Assembly: GCA_902729315.2 (NCBI GenBank)
Contig: LR746272.1
Span: 3,630,035 to 3,694,034 of the forward strand
Origin: Spirodela intermedia
Taxonomy: Eukaryota > Streptophyta > Magnoliopsida > Alismatales > Araceae
Length of the DNA: 64,000 bases
Direction: 5' to 3'
The notes beneath the pieces are model-generated. The model was not told the origin of the DNA. It made no database searches and saw only the letters and a program-made list of their open reading frames with translations. The position numbers and the translations under genes are program-made. Each line of letters starts with the position of its first letter. The first letter of the stretch is position 1. Below are positions 10,803-24,300 of the stretch, one piece after another.

Positions 10803-13244
10803 CATTTAGGCAATTTTTGTCTAAATCAAAAATCTGCCATCAAATAGACTCTACCTGTATGAAAAATTATGATGATAATAAGCTCGATTTTAATATCAAA
10901 AGATACAATGAGAATGTGATGAATCTTTTTTCCTTTTTGCTTTGAACATTTCCTTATCGATGTTAACTTGTCATATTATCCATAATTATGGTACACTTAA
11001 AAGACAATGAGGGATATCTATAAACAATTGGAATCATGGTTGGATTACAATAAAAATATTGTTGAACTTGGCAAATTGATTTTTGATAACTAATTTATAA
11101 TTTTTGTAGTGTTTTCATTGACTTTGTCAATGAGTCTCAAGGCTTAAAAAATATTGTTTAAAATATAAAAGTATGTTAAAAAATATAAGAAATATCAACC
11201 AATAAAAGTTACTTGTCAACTGGTGTGGTAAGTTGTTATGTAAAGAGAGACTCATCCCTAATTCTAAATGCTGATAATTTAAGATGTTCATGACCCAATG
11301 ATATGTATTGACATATTGAGTTAATAGCATAGCTGTGCATTGAAACCTTAGCAATATATGTTTCCACTTTTTTCTAATGGGAGTCAGAATCTCATTAATG
11401 CACGTCATTGTATCTAATTTAAGGTAAGATTCATCATATGTGGGTTTGACATAAGCATGGTCACCCTTTTTGCTTTGTGCCATCTTCATTGAGATGGGTA
11501 TAAAACTACAACTCTTACACAATTCATACAACTGAAGTTGCAAAAATGACAAATTTGAACATTGAATCTATAACAAATGAATCTAGAACTTCAAAGCTTG
11601 GAAACCACACCTTGATCTAGAAGATTTAAAATTCATGATTGTCGAATCTACAAAATTGATTAAGGTTGATCATTGAATCCAGAAGAAGAAAAAGTCTGAA
11701 TCCATAACTAGAGGGATAAAGGAAAAAAATACTATCATAAAACATGGTTTAAGGTGACAAAGTATAGATATTAAAATTAGTAAAAAACTAACTGCTTACT
11801 TATAAATTTTGATGAAGAAAGCAAGGTCTGAATCTACAAAACTAGAAAATTCAACCTTTGAATTTTCACAAGTGGAGATGTGAGTTCACAAGTAGAGAGG
11901 AATACTTAAAAGAGATCAATCTCATAATAATTCAAGTTGCCTAGGAATTACAATGTGGGGGCCTTTAAACAGACCTAAAACGAAGGTACTGTACCCCTCA
12001 AACGTAAATAGATTTTGGCAAAAAATCATACACATACTAAGTCTGTCTCTGAAATAGCTAACAAAGATATAAACAAAATAAGGTATGCCCAACAATACAG
12101 GTTTAGTTCGGTCTTTCTGCACTTTATTGGAGCCCATATAAGGTCTTAGATCTCCTTTTAACCTTCTTAACTTTACGGCCCATTTCTAAAGCAATTGGGC
12201 CTCTAGTTCTGGTTTTTTTTTGCTTTTGTGCAGTTTGGAGTACATCAAAGGGTTACAATGTGATGAGCTTTTCTGCAGCTGAAAATAATATAAGTTGGGG
12301 TAACCCTAAAATTCAGATGAAAAAAATAAAAACAATCTAACAAATGCCAATTTAAACTACACTTTATCTGAGTCTAACAAATTTAAATAGCCTAGAAACC
12401 ATGTCAACTTTAAGAAAACTAACTTTGACTCATTCGTTTTACACTTTATTTGGGCCTAATTTAGTTTTGCACACTACTTACATCTTGCCATCTTCATAGC
12501 CCATTTTGAGAGTTGTTGACCCTCTAGTCTTAGAGTTCATGCTGTGCTATATCAAATATATAGAAGAATATAGTACAATTACATTCTTATTTGTCAGATC
12601 TGAAGAGGCTGATGTTTGCATCAAAGAAAGTGAATTAGTCTCAATATCACAATATATCCAAAATACAATGTACTGTTCTGCAAAATGTATGACGTTATTA
12701 TTGATAGTGTGTACATTTTTATAAAATTGGGTGTTTCAAAAAAGGTTTAAAAGTAAATTTAAGTAAACTTATTTGGTGAAATTTTCAATTGACAAAAATC
12801 TTTCAAAAAAGTTCAGTATGACATAGTTTACATGGACACTTATCACATAGTTTTAGGAAGTCCTTGGTAGCTTGCCATTGCCGCAAATCAGTGGAGTAAT
12901 CATTATGCATGGTATAGAAATGGTGAGAAAATGATTCTATGCCCAATGAAGGAGTGTGAGTTAACATGAGTATAAAAGAGAAAAAGGAAAATACGTCAGC
13001 TGAAAGTAAAAATTCTTCCACATGGTCATAGGAATTTGTTTTCTCTTTTATGTACACTACAAATCAGATGCTCATTCTCTCTAAGTTAGGTCAATATATT
13101 CAACATCACTGATTAGTGGAAGGTGATTATGATATGAATCTAAAATAATATTAAACTTAGACAAATTGTTTGGTATTGGTTGAACGATGACATGTCATAG
13201 GAAGTTTGTATGATGATATCATCCTTTCTCTCTTTACAAAACAA
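10803..13244. other. AT-rich intergenic DNA, no supported gene
   Basis: The longest open frame is 141 codons on the minus strand (11127-11552). It has no recognised motif, a composition typical of AT-rich random DNA, and hydrophobic low-complexity tracts. A phrase like 'gaatctacaaaactag' recurs loosely around 11570-11870, suggesting a decayed repeat. I see no RNA gene. Confidence 0.45.
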
Positions 13245-13440
13245 TTCAAATGCATCATATGTGCATGTGCAAAAGAAAATATGACTTCACGTGCATTACA
13301 TGTGCACATGTGCCAAAGAATGTATGAATTCTTGTGCATTACATGTGCACATGCCAAAGAAAGTATGAATTCATGTGCATTACATGTGCACATCTGCTAA
13401 AGAAAGTATGAATTCATATGCATTATACGTGCAAAAGAAA
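13245..13440 (+). repeat. ~42-bp tandem repeat, four and a half copies
   Basis: Units of 41-43 bp start with tgcattacatgtgcacatg (variants) and end with gtatgaattcatg. They begin near 13250, 13291, 13334, 13375 and 13418 (partial). The first and last units are the most diverged, as expected for array edges. Short open frames run through the array on both strands (64 codons plus, 78 codons minus), each showing a Cys/His-rich periodic peptide; I regard these as chance. The core ATGTGCACAT is palindromic. Confidence 0.85.
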
Positions 13441-14927
13441 GAATATAGGTTATAAAATGTAAGACTAGATAGTATGTTTGGCATGACCTTTGTAACACAA
13501 TACCAAATGTAAAGAATTAAAGATTTGAGCCTTGAATCCATAAGACACAAATTCTAAGCGGATGAAGAATGAAAATTAGACCTTGAATTTATAGGACACG
13601 ATGTTCTCCAATCCTACAAGGATCATAATATAACATTGAATCTATAAGGATCAAAATAACATCCCCTAAATTCACAAGAGTTGCTTGATACAAAGTTTAT
13701 AGGAAATATTGGTTAGAATTGTAGATAAAAGGTTCATTAGACCAATAGAATATCATTTATACTACAATATTGATTAGAATGATAATGACTTGAAATGTTC
13801 TAAATAGACATACCCAGCACATTAAAACTTCTATTAACAAAATGTCATTGGATATGGCATAGTGAGTTACAAGTTGAAAGCCCATTTATGAAAGATTATC
13901 ACAGAACATTACATAATCATTCATTTGTCATAAAGATGTCTAAGGTCACACCAAACGAAGAAGATCAGCCCCAATGTCACCAATTTTCAGAACATACTAT
14001 GTTCAGTGAAATTATTATTAATGGTTGTAGTATTAAAAATTTTGTTTCTTCATCTATGGTTTGGGCTATAGGGCTGAGAGACATCCACATCCTTGTAAAA
14101 TTGAGGGATCAAAATGGATCATTATAACCTTCCAATGATCAATGATATTAGATCTTCATGAATTGTTGGTGCCATTTCTATTGTTTGAGGCTTATACTAC
14201 ATCTTTGAGGGTATGAAACCAAGTACCCCAACCCTATATGGAAAAGTTTCTTTTATCATTTCGTAACAGCAGTCTAGAAGTGCATATGTTATGAAATATA
14301 AGCTGAGTCTTACGACAGATATAGCTATGGATATATTTTTTTTAAATGTAACTTTATGATTCAAATCATTATATGTTTGAATTCACAATTAACCTTTAAA
14401 CAACTACAAAGGAAAATTTAGCAGGCTCCCAAAAGTGGCTTATTTTGGCTTATTTTTAGCACAGCTTCCTAAAAAAAATCGTTTGATTATCACACATTAC
14501 AAATTTATTGAGATTTGATATTTTTAAGAGATCTCATTTATATCACTACCAGAGTAAGCATTTAACAAGTAATGTAGGACATCACTTTCGAAAAATAGAA
14601 GGGGGGAGAAGTTCTTTATCTTGATCCTATCAACTACAGTGAGAGAAGATTGAATTTCCCACAGTCATATAGAAATTAAGAAAAACCTCATCTCCTATCG
14701 AGAATCAATAGTATCTCTATGGTAGAAAAGATCTCAGTAAGGGTAGTAGTCAGCTTGACTGAGTTAACGCAATAGGAGCTATGTCGGGGGATGGCAAAAT
14801 ACCCAAATGTTGAAGCCATCTAAAGGGTAATTTTAGAAGATTCTAAAGTGCAATCAACTTTAGGTAGTAAAATAAACTTCAGACTTGCATAGGATCCAGA
14901 CACGTACTCTTCTGCCTCAACAGGATG
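13441..14927. other. AT-rich intergenic DNA downstream of NSE3
   Basis: No gene supported. Phrases of the type 'gaatctataaggatcaaaat' around 13540-13680 recall those at 11570-11870 and may be remains of one repeat family. Confidence 0.4.
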
Positions 14928-17107
14928 TTAGTTGTTGACGTCGGCAGCAATGTCTATATTTGCTATCTGAATTAAAAGAACAAAGGTAAACTAAAATTGG
15001 TAAGATAATATACTACATAAAAGCTAGTGAAAGAATATAATCTAGAAACGGCAAAATGTATTTAAGTCTCATTTTCGAAATTCTGACTGGCATTCGCACT
15101 AGGCATAAACTATGCTATGAGATCATTGGATCAGATTAATTGCATCAAGCAATACTAAAACTTGGCTCCAAGGCACATATAGAAATTCTTGGAAGATTAG
15201 AAGTACACCAAGGTTTGATGTTAGATAAGAGCATGGGTAGATGTGATAAACTTAATAAGCTATATAACTTGTATTGAGCAACGGTCTTTGATCTGTGGAT
15301 ACCATGCATTGGTAGACAATTGATGACCACTATGCAATACCCTTACTGGACGAGAATGAGAAGCCTGAGATAAAATCTTAGCAACCAAAGATGTCACCGC
15401 CTCCTAGTCCCTCATTATCACACCTTTGGGGAAATCTTCTTTATCCCTCACACCCGGGCATTGGATGATCCAGATGTGGCCAGCACAGCTATAGTCAGGA
15501 TTACTAGCAATGAGACTTCATTTAGTACTGACAAACCTACCACACAGCTGGTTTCCTCCGCAATGCTAAATTTTAGAGGAGGTTGATTCATTTTAACGCC
15601 AGAAAGGCAAATAGTAATCCTTTTTCCTTAAACTGTAGTATGTCAAGGAAGTCATCATTGAAAAACCACAGGCTAATTCTAATCAGCAGCAGCAAACTGA
15701 AGTTCAGATGAAAAAATTGATCCATAGCGTAGTTGATGGATGGATGAAAAAAAAATAATAATGTAGCCACGATTCTGGCAACAATAGCACAGTGAATAGA
15801 ATCTTATGGGGGACTCTAAATTTTGAATAATCTACCTGTCCTATGTAGTCTTTTAGTTTCTCATTGAAGGATGGGTCCAATGCTCTCTCAGCGAGTGCAT
15901 ATATCATGGCATTGCTGTCTTGGCCATCACACTTCTCCTTCTGCAAGTACCTACATAGAACTGATGATAACTCAGGAAACGTCTTAAACAGATAATATTT
16001 CTCAGTGACGTGTACATTTGGGAAAGCCTAATCCGCATAGGAACTTTAATGCACCATGATATAATACAAAATCTGGTGAGTACATGAGTTTCAGATATCT
16101 ATAACCTTTGCTGGACAAGAGACTCCAATGTGTGCTTTATGTTGCCAAAGAGTGAGTGATTTTCATCATTCTCATCTAATCCCAGACGCCTTAGATGATA
16201 CCACAAGCTTTCTGCAGCAAATAATTTTAATCAAGTTGAAACCTAACCTACCTTGTCTAATTGACAAGTGACTGATGATATGCATACCTGATGGGATTTT
16301 GCCTCCAGCAAGATGAACGACACTAACCACAGCAAAGATAAATCCAGTGATGTGTGCATTCTCTTTATTTTCCACATATTTGAGATAAACTTCAGCAGGT
16401 AGTTTACTTACAACTACGTATGACTTTAGTTCTCCAGCACCTGAAATCAACAACATGCACTCTTCCTCAAAAAATTATTAAAAAAAAGTATATCTTATGC
16501 GTATATCCATGACTTATGTGTATATATCTTCGTTGATGCAAAATCCAAGAAGGGCATTCAAATATCAAAAATGGGACCCCATGTTTTACATTCAGGGTAT
16601 CTATGGGTCACTATGAAAATAAATCCCAACATTTGCAAGTTTCTTTCTCCATGCCATATTCTAACTTTCGCATGTCAAGAGACATCCATGGAAAATAGAA
16701 GATGACCAGTAATAACAGATGCACACTTTGTTGAGAAGAGTGCCGCTGCTTGGTTGAGGAAGAGCGAATTCTATGGAGTTCCCTCATCTCGTATCCAAAA
16801 ATGCTAGTAAGCTTGTTTCGGGCCTCATTTATGACGAATGCAGGGAGCAATCTCTGACGATAGTTCTTTGTTATCAGATGAGTCAGTTCGTCCCTTTTTA
16901 TTGGGCATCCAGATGATTGGTGCGTCTTGAATAGGATACTCCGAATAACATCCGCAACAAGTTTGTCCTTTTCCTGCAAGAAAGAACACAACTGGGGTAA
17001 ATATATGAACTCATTTCCCAGAAATGAGTGACGAAGATGGATACCCAAACCCACCGCACCTCTTCAGAAATGTCGATCTGCGTAATATCCTGAGTGAGGT
17101 TCGCCAT
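14928..17107 (-). CDS. NSE3: NSE3 / MAGE-family subunit of the SMC5/6 complex, six exons
   Basis: Exons on the minus strand: 17107-17060, 16973-16727, 16440-16288, 16211-16106, 15950-15836, 14966-14928. All introns are GT/AG and all phases match, giving 708 nt and 235 residues, a normal length for plant NSE3. The MAGE homology domain fills about residues 17-222. It shows DKLVADVIRSILFKTHQ, then GCPIKRDEL, NYRQRLLPAFVINEA, IFGYEMREL, KLPAEVYLKYVEN, FAVVSVVHLAGGKI, LWYHLRRLGL and LAERALDP. NSE3 belongs to the NSE1/NSE3/NSE4 subcomplex of nuclear SMC5/6, which acts in DNA repair and chromosome stability. The start at 17107 is the first ATG of a frame that leads straight to the domain. The final short exon was chosen because it joins in phase and gives a typical tail. 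No lesion is seen. Confidence 0.92.
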
Positions 17108-17249
17108 CCGGTGGCTGAATCAGTACAGGGAGGAAAATGATTTATAACTCAAGTTTCTACGACGGAAAGAGGGTTTCTGTGGCAAGGGCACTAATCTCTA
17201 TTCAAAACCCGACGTGATTAAAAAAGGGACATCAGAAAGAAAAGAGAAC

Positions 17250-17760
17250 AAGCTGAAGGGAGGAAGCTGCCGCTATCCCCTTTGCAGTCATCCAAAAAAA
17301 GAAAAATCACACAGATGACTCTGTACGCAGCCAGATACTTGGATACTTGTCACTGCTTCAGGCGCCGGCGTCCAAAGTGGGAGAAGCAAAGGAGAACCCC
17401 TGTGCTAGCTACGTATATACTCACTTCTGGTTCCGTCGCTTAGCGCGGGAGAAGTGAGGAAGACGCCGGCCCTAACCCGAACCACGATGCCCGGAGAACA
17501 GAAGCAGGCAGAGCACACGTCGGAAAAGGGAACCGTCGCCTCTCTCCACCGCCGCTCCAGTCGTCTCAGATGAACGGAAGGGTGGGCAACGGTTTCCGGC
17601 CAACACTTTCGTCCATCGACCGAAAGAACTGCGATGGGCATCCTCCTCCAAATTCTCCCACGATACAGAGTGAAATCTCCATTGAAGGACTTGCTTGCCA
17701 GGGAAAAATGCAGTAACGCCTGATGGCATTACTGTACTTTCAGCAAAAGACCGAAATATC
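17250..17760. other. GC-richer segment upstream of NSE3, probably promoter or leader
   Basis: Local GC is clearly higher than in the flanks. Overlapping minus-strand open frames of 78 and 85 codons (17405-17641, 17472-17729) are open but have Arg/Ser/Cys-rich content without a known motif. It may be the NSE3 upstream region, an unannotated first exon, or a decayed gene. I cannot decide. Confidence 0.35.
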
Positions 17761-18590
17761 CTAACTTTTTTCTACTTCAGACAGCACTTGGTCCGCCGGA
17801 GGATTACAAATACCCATTTCTGGGAAGGAGAGAATCGACAGAGAAAAGAGAACAAAAAGCAGACAAGTAAAAAGAAGAGGGAGATCAGGCCCATTAAGTG
17901 AACATGTTTAACTATCTGAACCAATCATAATGGACGCATATCTGTATGTGGATTTACAAGTGACCCTGCGACGTCATAGCGAGAAATAATAATGTTTACT
18001 CTGTTCTGTAAGCTTAATAACATGATTAATCTAATGGGTTTTAAAACAATGCCGACTATGGGTAGCATTGCAATGTAGCATAGACAATGTTCTGTGCTTT
18101 ATAATTGTCAAACAATTGTGTCAAGTGGTCTTTTATCTCATACACAATGTAGCATGCCTTTTTCCAAGACTATGTCAAAGTGGTTTTATCCCACTATACT
18201 GCTATCAATGGGTGGACAAGTAACCAGGGGTCATATTTTGCTAGAAGAATGTAAATAATATTAACTTCCTCTAGTGAGGAGTATTAAAATTCAAATGACC
18301 CATGGAACCGAATTCATTCAACATATAACAAAGAATAATAACAACTTTCTATAGTTAGGCAAAAAGATGATAAGTCATTCAAAATAAATAAATGTAGAAA
18401 TTAAAAAAAATCACATTACAAGATGCAACAATCACGATCAGGTATTCATTAGATTGAGGGTGATAAATTGGCAAAAGAGATGGAGATAGTATAACATAGA
18501 TTATGATTCAATAAGGTGAAAATTCCAATCCTACATACATATTCAACTTCTAAATAAATATGATTAACAATGCTGCCTTTAGCACCAACA
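17761..18590. other. AT-rich intergenic DNA
   Basis: No supported feature. A 68-codon plus-strand open frame (17695-17901) is Lys/Arg-rich low complexity and not called. Confidence 0.4.
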
Positions 18591-18595
18591 AATTG

Positions 18596-18811
18596 TAATC
18601 ATAGCTCCCCTATTGCATCTCTACACAAGAAAAGAGAATACATCCACTCCCATGCATTAGAGGTACACCTGTGCGCCAGTGTTTTCACTTCAATTAACTA
18701 ACAATGGAGGCCCATGCATGACAACTACTAGGGAAAAGGCAATCATAGCTCCCCTATTGCCATCTCTGCACAAAAAAAGAGAATACATCCACTCCCATGC
18801 ATTAGGGGTAC
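18596..18811 (+). repeat. Direct repeat of ~70 bp, two copies ~143 bp apart
   Basis: 18596-18664 and 18739-18811 share catagctcccctattg, then agagaatacatccactccca and tgcattag.ggtac, with only a few differences. Both copies are in the same orientation. It could be a local duplication or the remains of terminal repeats of a short element. Confidence 0.8.
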
Positions 18812-19639
18812 AGAACAATAGCCTTAAGGTAATATCCTATATAAAAAAAATTCACCACGGAATAAGAGTAAAACCTAATGTCAGTCCAAAATGTTACTTC
18901 CCTAGTAGGATAGAATGATTTCCTAGTGTGCATCAGTATTTTTTGATGATTTTAGATTACTTCTCTAAATTTCAACTTTAGTAACACAATTCTTTTGGGT
19001 TAACATAGTGGGTCAACATGCTAATGATTTGGGTCAACACATTAGTTGACCCAATTTAGTAGACATTGAATGATCCAAGTAGGTTGACATACTGAGTCAA
19101 CACAAGTCAATACTAGGTTCTTGTTAATGTCGTAGATAAAGATTTATAGTGCTTTGGTCTTTCTTTGGCCTATATTCACTTTTCAAAGGTCTCTAACCTT
19201 GGTTCTCAATATTTTCTTCCAAAAAGTACTACTAGACTATTTTATTTGCTATTAACTGAATTATACTTATTGATTATTTAATTGATGAATAAATAAATAT
19301 TATTTTTATGAAATATTGAGTTAAATCAAATATAAATTGATGAAAACTCAAAGTAATAATAAAAATAGTTAAATGAGCATTTAAAATCCCATTATATTGA
19401 ATCCAATAATTTGGTGATTATTATTTTTGATACTGATGGGAAAATTATGAATATTTATAGAAATTATCATTGTTAGAAATTAATGATTATTTATTAAATT
19501 TAGAATTTTGTGATTTAATTAGTTCTATTATTTTATTTTCTTTTGTTAAGTTTCAGAATAAATCTAAGAATATATTGTTAATTTTAAAAGTCTGAAGTTA
19601 AAATACTTAGCATAATTTTTGATCATTTAGAAAAATAAA
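18812..19639. other. AT-rich DNA with short 'gggtcaaca' repeats
   Basis: Around 19010-19120 the phrase gtcaacat/gtcaacac occurs several times in both orientations (gggtcaaca, gttgaccca). No gene. Confidence 0.4.
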
Positions 19640-20010
19640 ATAATAATATAGAAAAATATTATCGCCCACTAACAAGTTGGCACTCAATAGTTGACTTGTA
19701 GGGGTGATGTGGTTGAGTGGGTAGATCCAAACTAGAAGAGCCATGAGTTGGACTCGAGTGGTGAGGGACTCACTTCGCACATGTGTGCATCACTCTCATA
19801 TCATGTCTTAGTGGTCAATCAATCGTGGAGTAAGAAGCATTGTACACACATGTGTACACAAGGGCAAATCACCTTTCTACTTTCTCCCAAGATAGTCCTA
19901 GACATTATTTTATTTTGGGAGAAGAGATCTTTACTAATAGATCATAGCTTTGATTTATATTTAACTCATTCGCCAAAGTATTTTTGATGTGGTAAGTTTC
20001 TTATCTATTT
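19640..20010 (+). repeat. Dispersed repeat, copy A (diverged LTR-like)
   Basis: Shares order and wording with 45690-45980: a gtgggt phrase, then catcactctcat, tagtggtcaatcaa.c, agtaagaagcattgtacacacatg. The third copy is inverted at 55680-56230. All are diverged. It probably derives from a retroelement LTR, but I found no coding partner in the window. Confidence 0.55.
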
Positions 20011-21169
20011 TAGGCAGCCATCTAAAGTGCGCTATCATTTAGTAATGTTCAACGAGCACATCATCAAATAAGCCAGATCTTACAATGAACCACTAATATA
20101 CCAGATGTGTAAAGTAATCCATTAGTGGTTCGTGAATCCGACACCCCTCAACATGCACATGGCCTTAAATGATGATCCAATGACTGAGGAGGCCGCCATG
20201 GTACTAGGGACTTAAGTTCTCAATCAGTAGTGGTTCGTGGCAGATTGATCCTATGCCATTCAATACACCACATGACCTAACACATCTAATCTAACAACTC
20301 CCAAAACATCATGATATCGAGAACTTAAGTTAGAGAATGTATCACCATTAGAGATATAAACATAATAATTAATTATTGTACAATAAAATAGATATTATCG
20401 ATTATCTTTAAAATTTCAATGACAGTCATGAATATGACAATCTATTCTTTCCTTCTTTCGCATGATCAATGCCTCTAGCGATTGACGAACTTATTCCTTC
20501 CTCTCCTGAATATACTCAAGGCCTCCGAAAAGTGGTCTACTCTTTTCTTCTCTCTTGAGATGACGATGATAGTGTGATCGACCCCTCCTTTTAGTGGATC
20601 TTTCTAACAAGTAATGCAATGCTTTCGAATGGTACCTCTACAACTTCTAGTGTGGTGACACATCCGAATGAAACCAAGCCACCACACCAATGTCTCTAGT
20701 TGTCCAAGAGGTAGACTAAATTTAGGCAAAGATTTATTTCCTACTTTCAATATTTACTTATTTACTTTTGTCATTTATTCATATTTTATGACAAGTTATT
20801 TTTGTTTCATATATATTTTAATTAAAATAAGTATAATTAATTCAAAACTTGATGAATGATCTTTGTTGTTCTTCTAAATCCTCCGAAACTCATCTAAGAT
20901 CAAGCCAAGATCATTTCTAATTTATTTTCTATCTATTTTCATAATAAAATCTTAACATATTAATGTTCTCAGTGTTCTGCAAATAACAAATATTTTTCTA
21001 TTTTTAAATATAAAATTAATAAGATTAAAGGCTACTTAATAATCATTAAATTATTAAAATAATGTGGAGACATTCACGATTGATCTCATGTCCTATGTGT
21101 GAATTCTTGAGCACATATTCATTCAAGAATAATGGTCACTATGAAAATAGTTTGACGATATTTCTCTTT
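20011..21169. other. AT-rich DNA without supported gene
   Basis: A local GC rise near 20450-20660 includes a 63-codon frame (20668-20859) that is a hydrophobic low-complexity run. Not called. Confidence 0.35.
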
Positions 21170-21174
21170 CTTTA

Positions 21175-21358
21175 TTATCATCTTATTTCTCTCTCCCCCT
21201 CTCTCGTGAGACATTTTTTTCTCTCTCCGTCTCTTGTGAAATCTCTCTCTCTCTCTCTCTCTCCCTCTCTCTCTCGTGAGACCTTTCTCTCTCTCCATCT
21301 CACATGAGATTTATATCTATCTCTCTCTTTCTCTCTCTTTTGTGAGAACTCTCTCTTT
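21175..21358 (+). repeat. CT-rich minisatellite with a 'tcgtgagac' unit
   Basis: (CT)n tracts alternate with tctcgtgagacattt, tcttgtgaaatctc, tctcgtgagaccttt, tcacatgagattta and ttttgtgagaactc, about every 35-60 bp. It is a compound repeat, not a plain microsatellite. The open frame across it is a by-product. Confidence 0.75.
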
Positions 21359-24300
21359 TCTTCCTTTTATCTACTTCCTTTCCATTATTCTTGTTACCTC
21401 ACCCTTCTATTTTATTATTTTTTAAAAATATTGATAAATATTAAAAATCACTGTAAATATAAACTAAATTAATTTTTCATGATGAATCAATCAATCTTCT
21501 TATATTTTGACCTCATATTCACTTCTATATTAATATTTAATTAAGTTTTATTTATAAATATTATTAGATAATAGGCATTTAAATATAATAATGAGTGCAC
21601 ATTAATTAATACATTTGAATAAAAAATAGTCTTTGAACTAAGATATGAATATAAAAGTTGAAACAATCTATTATGTGCCTATGATGTTAAATAATTACTT
21701 TGAAATAACTTTGATCAAATTAATTGATTGAATTCATAATGCTCACACTACTACATAGGATTTTCTAAATATCTAGGTAAAATAATTATAAGTATTATAC
21801 ATCAAAATAAATTATTTTATCTTTTGTGACTGTGAATGAGTTTAATTAATAATCGTATTTTGTTTGTTGTGATTTACACGATGTTTATTTCCAAATTTTT
21901 ACATTGTTTAGACATCTATTATTGACTATGTTATGATTGTATTGGATCCTTATCAGACAATTGAATTGATATACTTGACATTTATACATGTACATTTTTA
22001 ATGATAACACATTGATTTCTTGAGAAGATATACAAAAGTTTAAAGTATATTGGCTTTCAACTGTTCAAATTGCTAATTAATCATGGAAATTGAAGTATTA
22101 TGAGATCATGAAAATATGAGATAGTTTTGAAATTATTTTTTATTAAATTCATCACCTTTCAATTTCTAATCAATTATAAATGGTAACCTTTAACCACCCT
22201 TCTACAATCTTGAAAGTCTTGCTGATTCTTTTTGTAGAAAATTTTATGAGAATTATAAAGGCTTTCTTGGTCAAATGACATGAAGGCAACATGTTAAGGA
22301 AATCAAAATAGCAACACCTTTCACTTTCAATTGGTAGTTATCATCAAACTCTTTATCAAGTTTCTAAATACACTCCAAGTCAATACCTTCATTTAAAAAA
22401 TAAACCATAGTGCAATCATTCCTAATCTTTTTTGGAGAAACTTAGAATTAAATTTCAATTTAATGACTCAATGGATTTTGCCTTGTAATCAATTGCTAGC
22501 CATCTAGAGTCATGAGTCTAAAAGTGAATTTTAGAGAGAATTTCTATGAGAATTAAGACCATTAATCATGGATTATAATTGGTGGAATTGATTTAGTGAA
22601 ACTAGAGGACTGAGGTATTGTAAGAGAGTGGATGTCAGCAAAAAACCAAACCACTTAAAAAATTCGGTATTGTACCTCAGGATCTAGGAGTATCATATTA
22701 ATTCAAATTTGGAGGAGAAGATCAAAATCTTAGACCAATTGACCAAAGCCATTATTGAGAATCAACTAATTCAACTCCTCCTTTTTGATCTAAGCATAGT
22801 GTAGAATTTAATATGAACTTCACAAGTCTAAGATATCTCTTACATGATAAATTTCACAAGTTCATCCCTATATAACATACAATAAGATTTTAACTTGTCT
22901 TTCTACCTTTGTTACATGTAATCACTTATAATCTTTTTATGTAGTAAATAAATTTATACAAACTTACAAATTTAGATGATGAATTAGTAGCTTCCTTGTT
23001 GATTTACACAATTTTAATACTATCGTCAAATACAGAAACAATAAAGATAAAGATAGAAAAAAAAAGTCTTGTCAAAAAGTGGTGAGGCTTAGCCCACTTA
23101 AATAGCCTAATCCTAGCTCACCTAAAAATTAAGCCTTACATATATCTTATACCTTTTTGACTTCATCAAAGAGTTTTTAGTTAAAGTCACTATTAATGAG
23201 GTTTTTAATCTTCTTGAGGCCTCGTGGTTTGTGATTTGTTCTACTATTAGGGTCCTATCATGGGCCAAATGTGAATTGTGCCATGTATGGTTTGATGGAC
23301 AAACTCATTATTAATATGGTCATTGATCTTGACTAATAAATCTTAGTAGTAATAATGCCTTAGCCTATGTATGTTGTATTCAAATTTGGGCCTATGTGTT
23401 CTATGTGACCTACATAGTTACAAATACACCTAGTATGATGCGATAGTTTATAATGTGTACATAGATAAAGGTCTATTAAGATCCAATCATAGTTATAATA
23501 ATATAGATAGCATAAACCTTAAAAGTCAACTAATTTATTTGAGGACCTATGAGAATTAGAAAAATATATTACAACAACTAAATTTTTCTTGAAATTATAC
23601 AATAAAAAGTATCTATTATATGTGTTGGGTTTTGGCATGTATTAAGATCAAAAAGCAGGGGGGGAGGGTTGAGTTGATCTATTCTTTTTTATTTTATTTC
23701 TTAGATGAACCTTCTTAAATGATCAATCCTCTCTTAGGATGATCAGTAGGGGTTTCCTAATTTACTTAGAATACATTATTTTTATAGTGGTTTGGCCTTC
23801 TACCTACATCCACTCTCTAAAAACAATTCATGTTCTTGACTTTCATTAAAATCAAATGTCACAATCACAACCATTGATTACTAGGCTCAACTCCTTTGAA
23901 ATTTCACTTGAAATAGTTCAAGGAGACAAAATCGTCATTTAATGGGGACAACCTCTTAGAATTTCTCCCATCAATTTTACTATAGATTCACTATGACAAT
24001 CTATAGAGTCAAACCATTTTTGATATGGACATATCTAACTTGTGATAAATAATAGTTTGATATCATGTTTATCCCACAACAAATAATAAGATATCTCACT
24101 ACAAGATGATTCCAAAGATTAATGTAGACATGTAGTTTGTCTGAAATTCTGATGAGGTGGATGATGCTTTGAACTTTTGTTCATTTACCTTCTTCACATA
24201 CAGATAGTAGTTGAAGATAGAAGGCATTACTTTTTTAATTTAGCTGAATATGGTTAATGAATGTTTAAATAATACTCATCAATTTGATGCCTTCATGCAG

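Noticed and set aside
11127-11552. 141-codon minus-strand open frame
   Set aside because: No motif, hydrophobic low-complexity end, no promoter or splice context, in AT-rich DNA.
13157-13400. Cys/His-rich periodic peptides on both strands
   Set aside because: They arise from the 42-bp tandem repeat; both strands are open equally and the unit length varies by one to two bases, breaking periodic frame.
13245-13440. CRISPR array
   Set aside because: Units are directly adjacent without unique spacers and the genome is eukaryotic.
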